A stretch of 64,000 bases of DNA from an uncultured Algibacter sp. (GCF_947495675.1 NZ_CANLZX010000010.1:62001-126000), one strand, 5' to 3'. Shown: positions 26,584 through 34,241, counted from the stretch's first letter. A program made the numbers and translations. The notes: generated from the letters alone by a model not told the origin.

Positions 26584-26913
26584 TTAATTCCATTTGGTTT
26601 TATCGCTATCCATGAATTCTTTAATTTTTCTTTCTTCCCAGTTTTTATTAAAAAGAAGGTTTTTGCCAAACACACCAATAGCGTGAAAGCCCAAACCAAT
26701 ACCCCAAAAAAGTGCGGTAGAATAAGTGCCAAAATGAAATAAATCACCACCATTTGATACAATGACAGTCACAATAAAAATATTTACGGCAACATACCAG
26801 AAGGCATGCCAATAAAAGCCCTTTAACTCTTTTACTCTTTTTTTTGCACGTAAATACGCTTGTTCTTTTTGGTGTTCTTTATCTTGGTAAGGTTCTATTT
26901 TATTCGTTTCCAT
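26584..26913 (-). CDS. 2TM domain protein
   Basis: 109 residues: a charged amphipathic start (EKEHQ-like, then YLRAKKRVKELKGFYWHAF), two membrane helices with aromatic residues between them, and a conserved end NWEERKIKEFM. The same plan is found in the neighbouring 100-residue protein and in the C-terminal tail of the kinase in this operon. The family is common in Bacteroidota signalling operons; the function is unknown, but sensing or modulation of the kinase at the membrane is plausible. Confidence 0.85.
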   Translation of the reverse strand: METNKIEPYQDKEHQKEQAYLRAKKRVKELKGFYWHAFWYVAVNIFIVTVIVSNGGDLFHFGTYSTALFWGIGLGFHAIGVFGKNLLFNKNWEERKIKEFMDSDKTKWN

Positions 26914-26925
26914 AATATTAATATT

Positions 26926-27228
26926 TTAATCCCACTTGTTCTGTTCTTTATTCATTAATTCTTCTATTTTGCGAGCTTCCCAATTACTACTATACGTGCC
27001 TTTGTGTATAAATATGCAAAACGCATGAATGGCAACGCCAATACCCCAGCCAATTAATGGATACCAAAACCATTTATAATCCCAATACGTTCGATAATTA
27101 ATAAAAATAATAAACGGGATAAATAAGCAATATGAAAGTAAATGTTGGTAAAAATCTTTTATATTTTGAACACGTTTGCGTGCTCTTGCATATTTTTTGT
27201 CTGTTTTTAAATCTGATAATCTTTCCAT
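26926..27228 (-). CDS. 2TM domain protein
   Basis: 100 residues with YARARKRVQNIKDFYQHLL, two membrane helices (LLSYCLFIPFIIFIN and WYPLIGWGIGVAIHAFCIF) and the ending NWEARKIEELMN. It is closer to the kinase tail than to the next 2TM protein: both share SYCL.IPF.IFINY, then GWGIG. This suggests a recent duplication of the tail or of this gene. The gaps of 12 bp on either side imply co-transcription. Confidence 0.87.
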   Translation of the reverse strand: MERLSDLKTDKKYARARKRVQNIKDFYQHLLSYCLFIPFIIFINYRTYWDYKWFWYPLIGWGIGVAIHAFCIFIHKGTYSSNWEARKIEELMNKEQNKWD

Positions 27229-27240
27229 AATTTCTAAATT

Positions 27241-28587
27241 TTATTTCCAGTTATTTTCATCATTATTCATAAACTCTTCCATTTTACGCTTTTCCCAGTT
27301 TCTACCAAAAGCACCGTCGTTTACAAACACTCTAAATGCCTGAATGATTAAACCTATACCCCAGCCAAACATAGGGAACCAAAACCATTGAAAGTCCCAA
27401 GAGGTTGAGTAATTAATGAAAATTAAAAACGGAATGACTAGGCAATAAGACATTAGACTGTAATAAAAGCCTTTTAGTTCGTCTACATGGTTTAATGCAC
27501 GCATGTAACTATCGTCTAATTTTGATGTTGATGATGACTGTTCTGTTCTCATGACTGATATTTTTTTAGTTAGCATAGGTATTGCGACTGCAAAACGGTT
27601 TGCTTCTTTATATATATTTACTTTTTTGTTGGTTAACAACCCATATCGTTGCATGATATTGCTTAAACCAACACCGCTACTTTTTTTTACAATTTGTTTA
27701 GGTTGCAAATTGTTTTCTACTACTAAATCGCCGTTGCTTTCATAAATCCTGATATTTAAAGGCTTGTTTGATGTAACCATATTATGCTTTACAGCGTTTT
27801 CAAGTAGTAATTGCAATGATAGTGGCACCACCTTACTTTCTGGATTTGACGCCTTTTCGGGCATGGTAAAAACAATACTATCTTCAAATCGCATTTTAAG
27901 CAAAGACATGTACGTTTTTGCAAATTTCAACTCCTCATCAACAGTAACCAACTCTTTACTTTTTTGCTCTAAAACATAACGGTATACTTTAGATAATGAT
28001 GTTGTAAACTTTTGTGCATTAACGGGGTTCTCCTCTATTAAACTAGTTAACACATTTAAACTATTGAATAAAAAATGCGGATCTAATTGATTTTTTAAAG
28101 CATTGAATTTAGCACTTGCCGTACCTGCAATAACCTTTTGTTCTTTAATTTTATTTTGTTGAAATCTATTATAAAAATAGATAACATGAAAAGTGACCAC
28201 AATAGTTAAGGTAACCCATAAACCAAATTGATAGTTACTAAGTTTTTCGTTTGAAAGAAATTCTGCAAATGTTAAATCACTTAAAACCATATAGGTTATA
28301 GATCTTAAGATAAAAAGTCCAATTAAAGTGATAATAATTGCACCAATAATTCCAATAACAACACGTTTAATGGTATCCTTCTTTTTCCAATTTCGGCGTT
28401 CCATAAAATCGAAAAAATACATATTGGAATAACCTAGCACGAAAGAATACAATTGATAAAAGCCAAAATCGACTAAAAACTCGTTAACATTTTTAAAATC
28501 AAAACCGTCAGATAATAGATTGCCAATTACAAAAATGATACAGCCTATTATAAAGGTAAGGAAGATATTTTTAGTCGATTTTGTCAT
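27241..28587 (-). CDS. LytS-type histidine kinase with C-terminal 2TM domain
   Basis: 448 residues. About four membrane helices come first (8-140). The His_kinase domain has DPHFLFNSLN with phospho-histidine 171, and the ATPase domain follows (LLLENAVKHN; SSGVGLSNIMQRYG). Instead of ending there, the chain continues into a full 2TM domain (about 365-448) like the two separate 2TM proteins downstream. The partner regulator is the LytTR protein at the end of the operon. The signal is unknown. Confidence 0.93.
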   Translation of the reverse strand: MTKSTKNIFLTFIIGCIIFVIGNLLSDGFDFKNVNEFLVDFGFYQLYSFVLGYSNMYFFDFMERRNWKKKDTIKRVVIGIIGAIIITLIGLFILRSITYMVLSDLTFAEFLSNEKLSNYQFGLWVTLTIVVTFHVIYFYNRFQQNKIKEQKVIAGTASAKFNALKNQLDPHFLFNSLNVLTSLIEENPVNAQKFTTSLSKVYRYVLEQKSKELVTVDEELKFAKTYMSLLKMRFEDSIVFTMPEKASNPESKVVPLSLQLLLENAVKHNMVTSNKPLNIRIYESNGDLVVENNLQPKQIVKKSSGVGLSNIMQRYGLLTNKKVNIYKEANRFAVAIPMLTKKISVMRTEQSSSTSKLDDSYMRALNHVDELKGFYYSLMSYCLVIPFLIFINYSTSWDFQWFWFPMFGWGIGLIIQAFRVFVNDGAFGRNWEKRKMEEFMNNDENNWK

Positions 28588-28609
28588 GATTTTATATCCT
28601 TTTAATTTT

Positions 28610-29233
28610 TTACTTTCCGCAAGATTCTAATAACATTTTTGCTCGATCTGCTCCCCAATTAGGGTGAAATGGTGTTTCAGGTTTAAAGTTAGCAAAAAGT
28701 TCTGTGGCATGTTCAAGTTCTTTACAAAATGGTGTTGTGTCTTGTCCAAAATATTTAGCGCCTCCTATTCCCCACTCGGCTTTACAATAAACTACTCTTG
28801 GGTTTTCTGGTGCAATCATATGAGCTTTCGTATAAAGCTCTATCACTTTACCAGAAAGCGTCATGCCATACGTAGCACCATCAAAGGCCACCCACGCTGT
28901 GTGCAATAAAGCTTGCAAAACCATAATTTCTGGGTTTTCTTTTGAAATGGCTGTGGCATCATTTAATAAATCTTGTGCTTTTTTTAATTTGGCAGATAAC
29001 ACCTCTTCATCTTGCTCTCCAAAACAATAAATAATATTAACTTGAGCTGCATAGTAAGGTGGCAACCAATTATCTGGTTCTGCTTTGGCTATACGCTCAA
29101 ATAAATTTGATGCTTCTGTTGGTTGATTCTCACTCCATAGATCAAAAGCTTTTTGCATGCCTTTTTCGTAATTTGTTTGGCCAATTACAAACCCTGAGAT
29201 TAATAGTGTTGCGATAATAATTAATTGTTTCAT
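28610..29233 (-). CDS. Exported TPR-like protein, first gene of the kinase/2TM/LytTR operon
   Basis: 207 residues from ATG 29233. A longer open frame to 29398 runs through the promoter and is not used here. The signal peptide (LIIIATLLISGFVIGQ) is followed by helical TPR-like repeats (YEKGMQKAFDLWSENQPTEA, ELYTKAHMIAPENPRVVYC). It probably resides in the periplasm, where it could feed information to the kinase encoded 22 bp downstream; this is inference. The promoter upstream carries the ACAGTTCGG box shared with two other genes of the window. Confidence 0.82.
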   Translation of the reverse strand: MKQLIIIATLLISGFVIGQTNYEKGMQKAFDLWSENQPTEASNLFERIAKAEPDNWLPPYYAAQVNIIYCFGEQDEEVLSAKLKKAQDLLNDATAISKENPEIMVLQALLHTAWVAFDGATYGMTLSGKVIELYTKAHMIAPENPRVVYCKAEWGIGGAKYFGQDTTPFCKELEHATELFANFKPETPFHPNWGADRAKMLLESCGK

Positions 29234-29257
29234 GTTCGTTTGTTTTAAATGATGAAA

Positions 29258-29322
29258 CAAATATCTAACACAATTAAAGTTTTTTAAAAACCAACTTACC
29301 GAACTGTAATTTTTTGTTACTG
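29258..29322 (-). promoter_or_regulatory. LytTR-type promoter of the TPR/kinase/2TM operon
   Basis: On the minus strand, TTACAGTTCGGTAA (29309-29296) is followed after 24 bases by GTGTTAGATATTTG (29271-29258), 24 bases before the ATG. ACAGTTCGG fits the known LytTR half-site consensus [TA][AC][CA]GTTN[AG][TG]. The same box, the same 24-base spacing and the same core recur at 36716-36767 and 58882-58933. Because this operon encodes a LytTR protein, autoregulation is likely. Confidence 0.75.
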
Positions 29323-29397
29323 AAATGTTGATTTTAATTTTAAACTTAAAAAAATCAGGATTATAAACTATTAGTAAATCTAAAAACCTTAAATACA

Positions 29398-29429
29398 AAA
29401 GGCAGTCTAAATATTTTCAGACTGCCTTT
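29398..29429 (-). terminator. Intrinsic terminator after the TonB gene
   Basis: A perfect 11-bp inverted repeat AAAGGCAGTCT / AGACTGCCTTT with a 10-base loop, followed by TTGTATTT on the minus strand. It lies 35 bp after the TonB-protein stop. Confidence 0.82.
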
Positions 29430-29463
29430 CCACACATTGAAATAAAAAACCTATTACGACCTA

Positions 29464-30195
29464 TTAACCATCTTGGTATTTAAAGAAAATAGGTACTGCA
29501 TAAGCTACTTTTACTGGCTTACCACGTTGTTTACCTGGTTTCATTTGTGGTAATTTACCAATTATACGTTCTGCTTCATTTTGTAAAATTCTATCTGGTC
29601 CTCTAGATCGTATTCCTGTTATATGCCCGTTTTTGTCAATTACAAAAACTACAGACACACGTCCTTGAATTCCAAGATCTAAAGCTGTTTGGGGGTAATT
29701 AAAGTTACTAGCAACATGAGCTTGCACCTTTTTTTGAAAACAATCTTTTGTAGCTTGTTTGGATAAGCCTTCGCATCCAGGAAATACCGGTACATCTTCA
29801 ATAACTGCAAAAGCAACTTGAACATCTTCATCTATTTCTTCTACTTCTACCTCAGCAACATCAACAATACGTTCTTCAATAGCATCGTCTTGACCTATTT
29901 CTGTACTTTCTATGACGGTTTCTTCAATCTCTTCGGTATCCTCTACAATTTCAATAGATTCTTGTACTGCAGCTGGTGGCGGTGGTGGTGGCGGTGGCGT
30001 ATTTGCGTTAACAATAGGAATTTCTTCTTCAAATTCACTTTCCATCTCAACAAGATCAATAGTTACATTGTCTTTCTCAAAAGTCTTATACTCTAAAGCT
30101 TGCCAAGATAAAAACAACATTACATTAAGTCCAATAGCAAAATAAATGCTGCTATTTCTTCCTATTTCCAGTTTTGGATTTTTTTTAGCTTCCAT
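29464..30195 (-). CDS. TonB family energy transducer
   Basis: 243 residues: an N-terminal membrane anchor (SSIYFAIGLNVMLFLSWQAL, about 14-33), a proline run (about 66-74), a long acidic linker, and a C-terminal TonB domain (about 150-243) with NYPQTALDLGIQGRVSVVFV and KPVKVAYAVPIFF. It couples the proton gradient to outer-membrane TonB receptors such as the one at 34.5-36.7 kb. It is a single-gene unit with its own terminator and a Crp/Fnr-type box upstream. Confidence 0.93.
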   Translation of the reverse strand: MEAKKNPKLEIGRNSSIYFAIGLNVMLFLSWQALEYKTFEKDNVTIDLVEMESEFEEEIPIVNANTPPPPPPPPAAVQESIEIVEDTEEIEETVIESTEIGQDDAIEERIVDVAEVEVEEIDEDVQVAFAVIEDVPVFPGCEGLSKQATKDCFQKKVQAHVASNFNYPQTALDLGIQGRVSVVFVIDKNGHITGIRSRGPDRILQNEAERIIGKLPQMKPGKQRGKPVKVAYAVPIFFKYQDG

Positions 30196-30242
30196 GACAT
30201 TTAATTTTAACTGATGACAAAATCATCTTATTACTAATAGAA

Positions 30243-30287
30243 TAAAATTATCAAATTAATAGAAAAACAACTATGATATTTATCATA
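30243..30287 (-). promoter_or_regulatory. TonB-gene promoter with Crp/Fnr-type box
   Basis: On the minus strand, TATGATAAATATCATA (30287-30272) is followed after exactly 21 bases by TAATTTTA (30250-30243), close to TAnnTTTG. Half-sites, 6-bp spacer and distance to the -7 element are the same as upstream of hemN. Confidence 0.65.
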
Positions 30288-30407
30288 TCTCAAAATAAAC
30301 CCATTATTCTATTAATACCTTATTTAAGTGACATTCAATTTGTTATATTCAATATGCTTATTTGATGAAAAAAAATATTATAAATGTTACTTTAGAACCC
30401 AAAACCA

Positions 30408-30423
30408 ATCGTATATTTGCGAT
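30408..30423 (+). promoter_or_regulatory. arsR promoter with overlapping ArsR-type operator
   Basis: The -7 element TATATTTG (30412-30419) sits inside ATCG-TATATTTG-CGAT, an inverted pair of ATCG/CGAT arms followed by AAA. A second site of the same form, ATCG-TCTATTGG-CGAT then AAA, lies at 30807-30822. A repressor bound here would cover the promoter. Confidence 0.65.
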
Positions 30424-30482
30424 AAAAAATAAGTGATTTTATTTTACAAATCCGTTTCAACACAAAAAAATAGCATTAACAC

Positions 30483-30788
30483 TTGAAAAGAAGTTTAGAA
30501 CATATAGAATATAAAGAAGACACCGAAGCTTTAGCCAAATTCGCCAAAGCTTTAAGCCATCCAACACGTATTGCTATTTTAAAACATCTTGAAAATCAAT
30601 CATGTTGTTTTACTGGCGATTTAGTAGATGTTTTTCCTTTGGCTCAATCTACAGTTTCGCAGCACCTTAAAGAATTGAAAAATGCTGGTTTAATTCAAGG
30701 CGAATTAAAACCACCAAAAATAAAATACTGTATTAATCAAGAAAACTGGAATATTGCAAAATCTTTATTTCAACAATTTTTTGATTGA
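30483..30788 (+). CDS. arsR: ArsR family transcriptional regulator
   Basis: 101 residues with a winged helix: LAKALSHPTRIAILKHLENQ, then the cysteine pair in SCCFTGDLVD, and the recognition helix AQSTVSQHLKELKNAGLI. The two adjacent cysteines may bind arsenite, but the classical ELCVCDL box is changed. The start is taken as TTG at 30483, the only start that keeps the expected N-terminal helix. It leads a run of five more genes for metalloid handling. Operator-like sites overlap its promoter and follow its stop. Confidence 0.88.
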   Translation: MKRSLEHIEYKEDTEALAKFAKALSHPTRIAILKHLENQSCCFTGDLVDVFPLAQSTVSQHLKELKNAGLIQGELKPPKIKYCINQENWNIAKSLFQQFFD

Positions 30789-30806
30789 TATTTTTTTAAT
30801 AAACAT

Positions 30807-30822
30807 ATCGTCTATTGGCGAT
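30807..30822 (+). promoter_or_regulatory. Second ArsR-type operator, between arsR and the redox-protein gene
   Basis: ATCG-TCTATTGG-CGAT followed by AAA has the same arms, spacing and trailing bases as the site at the arsR promoter (30408-30423). It lies 17 bp before the next gene and could control an internal promoter or strengthen repression. Confidence 0.55.
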
Positions 30823-30838
30823 AAACAAAACTAATATT

Positions 30839-31075
30839 ATGAGTAAAACAATTAAAATTTTAGGTACAGGATGCCCTAAATGTCAAACTATGACAAGTTT
30901 AGTAAAAGATGTTGTTACAGAAAACAATATTGATGCAACCATTGAGAAGGTTGAAGATATTATGGAAATTATGAAATTTAATGTTATGACAACGCCAGCT
31001 TTAGTAATAGATGATGTTATTACTATAAAAGGTAGAATTCCGTCAAAAGACGAGGTGTTGAAACTTTTAAATTAA
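30839..31075 (+). CDS. Thioredoxin-fold redox-active disulfide protein (ArsE-like)
   Basis: 78 residues from ATG 30839. It has the short thioredoxin-like fold of the TM0996/MTH895 family: IKILGTGCPKCQTM with the active CPKC pair near residues 11-14, and the cis-proline stretch MTTPALVIDD. An in-frame start at 30815 would add eight residues with no family support. In Bacteroidota arsenic operons such proteins sit with ArsF and ArsG and probably supply reducing power; that role is by analogy. Confidence 0.85.
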   Translation: MSKTIKILGTGCPKCQTMTSLVKDVVTENNIDATIEKVEDIMEIMKFNVMTTPALVIDDVITIKGRIPSKDEVLKLLN

Positions 31076-31085
31076 TTTATATGTT

Positions 31086-31493
31086 ATGAATTATCATATT
31101 AAAGCATCCTCAATTTCGAATAAAGATGCTATAGTTCATATAAAAGAATCGAATATAGATTTTGGTACAACGTCTAAAACTACAGAGGTATTGCCAAATC
31201 CTGCAGAACTTTTCTTAGGTTCATTTTCTGCGTGTATGCTAAAGAATGTTGAACGTTTTTCGACTATGATGGCATTTACTTATACAAAGGCCATAGTGGA
31301 AGTTAATGCAACACGACTTGAGAGCCCACCAAGGATGGATAACATTAATTACAATTTAACAATTTATAGTAACGACAAAAAGCTTAACCCTGTTTTATTA
31401 AAAAAGAACATTGAAAAATTTGGCACTATCTACAATACAGTAAAGTTAGCTTGCACCATAACTGGAACAATAAACATCATAGAAAATGTTTAA
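31086..31493 (+). CDS. OsmC family protein
   Basis: 135 residues with the OsmC/Ohr fold. The two redox cysteines are in SACMLKN (near residue 49) and KLACTITG (near 124). NPAELFLGSFSACML is the family helix. OsmC proteins reduce organic hydroperoxides using thiols; here the gene lies inside an arsenical-resistance operon and overlaps the permease gene by eight bases, so it may protect against arsenic-linked oxidation. That link is inference. Confidence 0.88.
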   Translation: MNYHIKASSISNKDAIVHIKESNIDFGTTSKTTEVLPNPAELFLGSFSACMLKNVERFSTMMAFTYTKAIVEVNATRLESPPRMDNINYNLTIYSNDKKLNPVLLKKNIEKFGTIYNTVKLACTITGTINIIENV

Positions 31494-32463
31494 TTGGATA
31501 CAACATATTGCAGATTGGCTGGTCTATGATGTTTTTAATTTAAACAAAGACGCGCATTTAGCAGAAGCGCTAAACTTCTTTATTTATGACACCACAAAAA
31601 TTTTAATCCTTCTTTTTGTTGTCATCTTTTTTATGGGAATAGTTAATAGTTACTTTCCTATTGACAAGGTTAAAAACTATTTATCAAGAAATAAATTATA
31701 CGGGCTGGAATACCTCACAGCAAGTCTTTTTGGCGTAGTAACGCCATTTTGCTCCTGCTCTTCTGTGCCTTTGTTTATAGGTTTTGTAAGAGGCGGCATT
31801 CCTTTAGGAGTCACCTTTGCATTTTTAATTACCTCACCTTTGGTAAATGAGGTTGCCATAGGGCTTTTTGTGGGGCTGTTTGGTATTAAAACAACCATTA
31901 TTTATGTGATTAGTGGTGTTTTACTAGGTACTATTTCGGGTGTTATACTTCAAAAATTAAAACTAGAACGTTTTTTAACGCCTTGGGTAAAAGAAGTTCT
32001 GGCTAATGCTCAAAAAGATCAAGATTTATTTATAGCAGAAAAACAAACCTTAAAACAAAGACTGCCTATTATTTGGGAAGAAGTTCTAAAAATACTTAAA
32101 GGTATTGTGCCTTATGTTTTGGTTGGTATTGCTATTGGCGGTTTAATGCATGGTTATATACCAGAAGGCTTTTTTGAAAAATATATGGATAAAGACAATC
32201 TTTTTGCTGTCCCAATTGCTACTATTTTGGCTGTGCCCATGTACTCGAACGCTTCAGGAATATTACCTGTAGTTCAAGTATTAGTAGCAAAAGGCATTCC
32301 TTTAGGTACTGCAATTGCTTTTATGATGGGCGTTGTAGGCTTGTCTTTACCAGAAGCCATGCTTTTAAAAAAAGTAATGACTATAAAACTAATTTCAATC
32401 TTTTTTAGCGTTGTTACGCTATGCATCATCATATCAGGGTATGTATTCAATATATTATTATAA
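31486..32463 (+). CDS. Permease of the UPF0718/ArsP type
   Basis: 325 residues with about eight membrane helices in two halves. The motif TPFCSCSSVPLFIGF with clustered cysteines (near residues 85-99) and FLITSPLVNEVA are family hallmarks; YSNASGILPV opens the second half. ArsP members export trivalent organoarsenicals. Its position between arsR and the ArsF/ArsG-like genes supports metalloid efflux; the exact substrate is not fixed by sequence. Confidence 0.87.
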   Translation: MFNWIQHIADWLVYDVFNLNKDAHLAEALNFFIYDTTKILILLFVVIFFMGIVNSYFPIDKVKNYLSRNKLYGLEYLTASLFGVVTPFCSCSSVPLFIGFVRGGIPLGVTFAFLITSPLVNEVAIGLFVGLFGIKTTIIYVISGVLLGTISGVILQKLKLERFLTPWVKEVLANAQKDQDLFIAEKQTLKQRLPIIWEEVLKILKGIVPYVLVGIAIGGLMHGYIPEGFFEKYMDKDNLFAVPIATILAVPMYSNASGILPVVQVLVAKGIPLGTAIAFMMGVVGLSLPEAMLLKKVMTIKLISIFFSVVTLCIIISGYVFNILL

Positions 32464-32482
32464 ACATAAATCAATAAAAAAA

Positions 32483-32920
32483 ATGAAATCTATCAAATTT
32501 TTAGCCATTCTAACAATCAGTTTATTGCTAATGGCCTGTAACGACCAGACAAAAAGTAAAGCGCAATCTTTAGATACAACCATTTCTAAAATTGAGGTTT
32601 TTGACTTCCACTCTACACATCGATGCATGACTTGTAATGCCATTGAAGCCAATACAAAATACACGCTAGATACTTATTTCTCTGATGAATTAAATGAAGA
32701 AAAAATCTCTTTTAAGGTTCTTAATGTAGATGACAAAGAAAATGAAAACATCGCTGAAAAATTTGAGGCTTCAGGAACTGCATTAATATTGAATGTGATA
32801 AAAAACGGAAAAGAAACCAAAATAGATTTAACCGAATTCGCCTTTATGGAAGGAAACGATCAAGAAGCCTTTTCAAAAGCATTAAAATCTAAAATAGAGG
32901 CGCAATTAAAAACACTCTAA
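32483..32920 (+). CDS. ArsF-like lipoprotein (nitrophenyl-reductase subunit type)
   Basis: 145 residues from ATG 32483 (an upstream in-frame start at 32411 lies within the permease gene). A lipoprotein signal peptide ends LMAC. A thioredoxin-like domain follows with STHRCMTCNAIE (a CxxC pair near residues 49-52). The name follows the ArsEFG arrangement known from Bacteroides; the electron-transfer role is inferred. It abuts the ArsG-like gene with no gap. Confidence 0.83.
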   Translation: MKSIKFLAILTISLLLMACNDQTKSKAQSLDTTISKIEVFDFHSTHRCMTCNAIEANTKYTLDTYFSDELNEEKISFKVLNVDDKENENIAEKFEASGTALILNVIKNGKETKIDLTEFAFMEGNDQEAFSKALKSKIEAQLKTL

Positions 32921-33628
32921 ATGGATTTTTTACAATCTTTATTAGAGCATAATAACATTCCTATTTTATCTGCATTTATTCTTGGATTAATGACAGCCAT
33001 TAGCCCATGTCCTTTAGCTACTAATATAACTGCAACAGCATTTATTTCTAAAAACATTTCGAGTAAACAAAAAGTGTTTTTAAGCGGATTGATTTACTCT
33101 TTAGGAAGAGGTTTTAGCTATACAGCCATTGGTTTAATTTTATATTTTGGAGCAAGTAAATTTCATATTGCAAGATTTTTTAATCAGAATGGTGAAAAAT
33201 TTTTAGGCCCGTTATTAATCATAATCGGGCTAATAATGCTAAACTTTATCAAACTCAATTTTTTAGGCAAGTCGAGTTTTCAAGAAAAACTATCGGAGAA
33301 ATTTAAAGATAAAGGCTTGCTTGGTTCTTTTTTAATTGGTGTTGTTTTTGCGTTAGCATTTTGCCCTTATAGCGGAGCCTTATTTTTTGGTATACTAATC
33401 CCCATGACCATTACATCGGCAAACGGACTTTATTTACCAATAATTTTTGCCTTCGGAACCGGATTACCAGTCATTCTTTTCACCTATTTATTAGCGTTTA
33501 CAGCAGGAAAAATAGGTGTGTTCTATAATAGAATTACGAAAATTGAAAAAGTAATGCGTATAGTGGCTGGTGTAGTTTTTATTATAACTGGTCTGTATTA
33601 TGTTTCTATTTTTATTGGAATATTGTAG
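32921..33628 (+). CDS. ArsG-like membrane protein of the CcdA/DsbD type
   Basis: 235 residues with six predicted helices. Cysteines in AISPCPLATN (near residue 30) and LAFCPYSGALF (near 148) occupy the two positions that carry the thiol pair in CcdA/DsbD proteins. It likely moves electrons across the membrane to the ArsF-like lipoprotein, or acts as an efflux permease as proposed for ArsG. It is the last gene of the arsenical operon; a repeat element begins 26 bp after its stop. Confidence 0.85.
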   Translation: MDFLQSLLEHNNIPILSAFILGLMTAISPCPLATNITATAFISKNISSKQKVFLSGLIYSLGRGFSYTAIGLILYFGASKFHIARFFNQNGEKFLGPLLIIIGLIMLNFIKLNFLGKSSFQEKLSEKFKDKGLLGSFLIGVVFALAFCPYSGALFFGILIPMTITSANGLYLPIIFAFGTGLPVILFTYLLAFTAGKIGVFYNRITKIEKVMRIVAGVVFIITGLYYVSIFIGIL

Positions 33629-33654
33629 CCATATCTTGACTTTATAAAAATTTT

Positions 33655-33721
33655 CAGCTAACTTCGTTTACAGTCGGATATAAAACATTAAAACGATTTC
33701 ATATTCGCGAAACATTAGCTG
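33655..33721 (+). repeat. Cassette upstream element U, copy 2
   Basis: An imperfect 67-bp hairpin: CAGCTAA at 33655-33661 pairs perfectly with TTAGCTG at 33715-33721, with inner pairs CGTTT/AAAC and CGGATAT/ATATTCG separated by bulges. CTAACTTCGTTTA and GATATAA match copy 3, and GATATAAAACATTA matches copy 1 exactly. It ends 30 bp before the 105-residue gene. Confidence 0.78.
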
Positions 33722-33751
33722 TAATTGACTACATAACAAACTCAAAATTCA

Positions 33752-34069
33752 ATGACTGAAAATAAATTTCACGGAAAATTAGGGGAATTGATTGAAAGAG
33801 CAGAAAGTGGAAATACAGAAGATGTAGATTTTATAATAGGTCATTTAACTGATAAATCTAGTTTAGCTATGACTCGTTATGTTGACTATGCTCTAAGCTT
33901 AGTGAAAAATGAAATTGGAGTTTTACGTTTAGAATATTATTTATTTAACGGAACACCTATTCAACGGAATTATTGTTGCTTATTTTTTAACAGAAGATTA
34001 GATTATAACATTGTAGATCGAGCTTTCCGATTAGGTTTGATAGATGAAATTCAGGCATTTTCAAGATAA
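33752..34069 (+). CDS. Hypothetical protein (cassette gene)
   Basis: 105 residues; I do not recognise the family. It is soluble, mostly helical by composition, acidic in the first half (ERAESGNTEDVDFIIGHL) and with a cysteine pair and basic turn later (RNYCCLFFNRR). It has no signal peptide or membrane segment. It stands alone between the arsenical operon and the TonB receptor, with U element before and D and S elements after, so it is an accessory insertion. No partner for a toxin-antitoxin pair is present. Confidence 0.7.
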   Translation: MTENKFHGKLGELIERAESGNTEDVDFIIGHLTDKSSLAMTRYVDYALSLVKNEIGVLRLEYYLFNGTPIQRNYCCLFFNRRLDYNIVDRAFRLGLIDEIQAFSR

Positions 34070-34241
34070 ACTAACTTATTAAGAATTGATAATTTGAACC
34101 ATTCCTTAATGGTAAAAAAGTTAATGATAAAATGTGAACTTTATTAACTGGATTTAACCAGACTGATTAATACTCTTAGGAATAGTTTTCTCTTAAGTTT
34201 ATCCAATATACGACTTAGTAATGGTAATCTGAAAAAAAAAT
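34070..34241. other. Non-coding stretch after the 105-residue gene
   Basis: The first part of a 429-bp gap without genes. It contains one small hairpin, ACCATT-CCTT-AATGGT followed by AAAAAA (34098-34119), possibly a weak terminator. I see no open frame or other repeat. The rest of the gap is the D element (34242-34392) and S element (34430-34498). Confidence 0.4.

Noticed and set aside
29234..29398. Longer start for the TPR protein at 29398
   Set aside because: The extension runs through the shared promoter and carries no recognisable protein feature; the signal peptide starts at 29233.
29960..30000. GGTGGCGGT-type run on the plus strand, possible simple repeat
   Set aside because: It is the antisense of a proline run in the TonB protein linker, a normal feature of the family.
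33752..34069. Possible toxin-antitoxin unit
   Set aside because: Only one gene is present between the repeats and it has no toxin or antitoxin motif.
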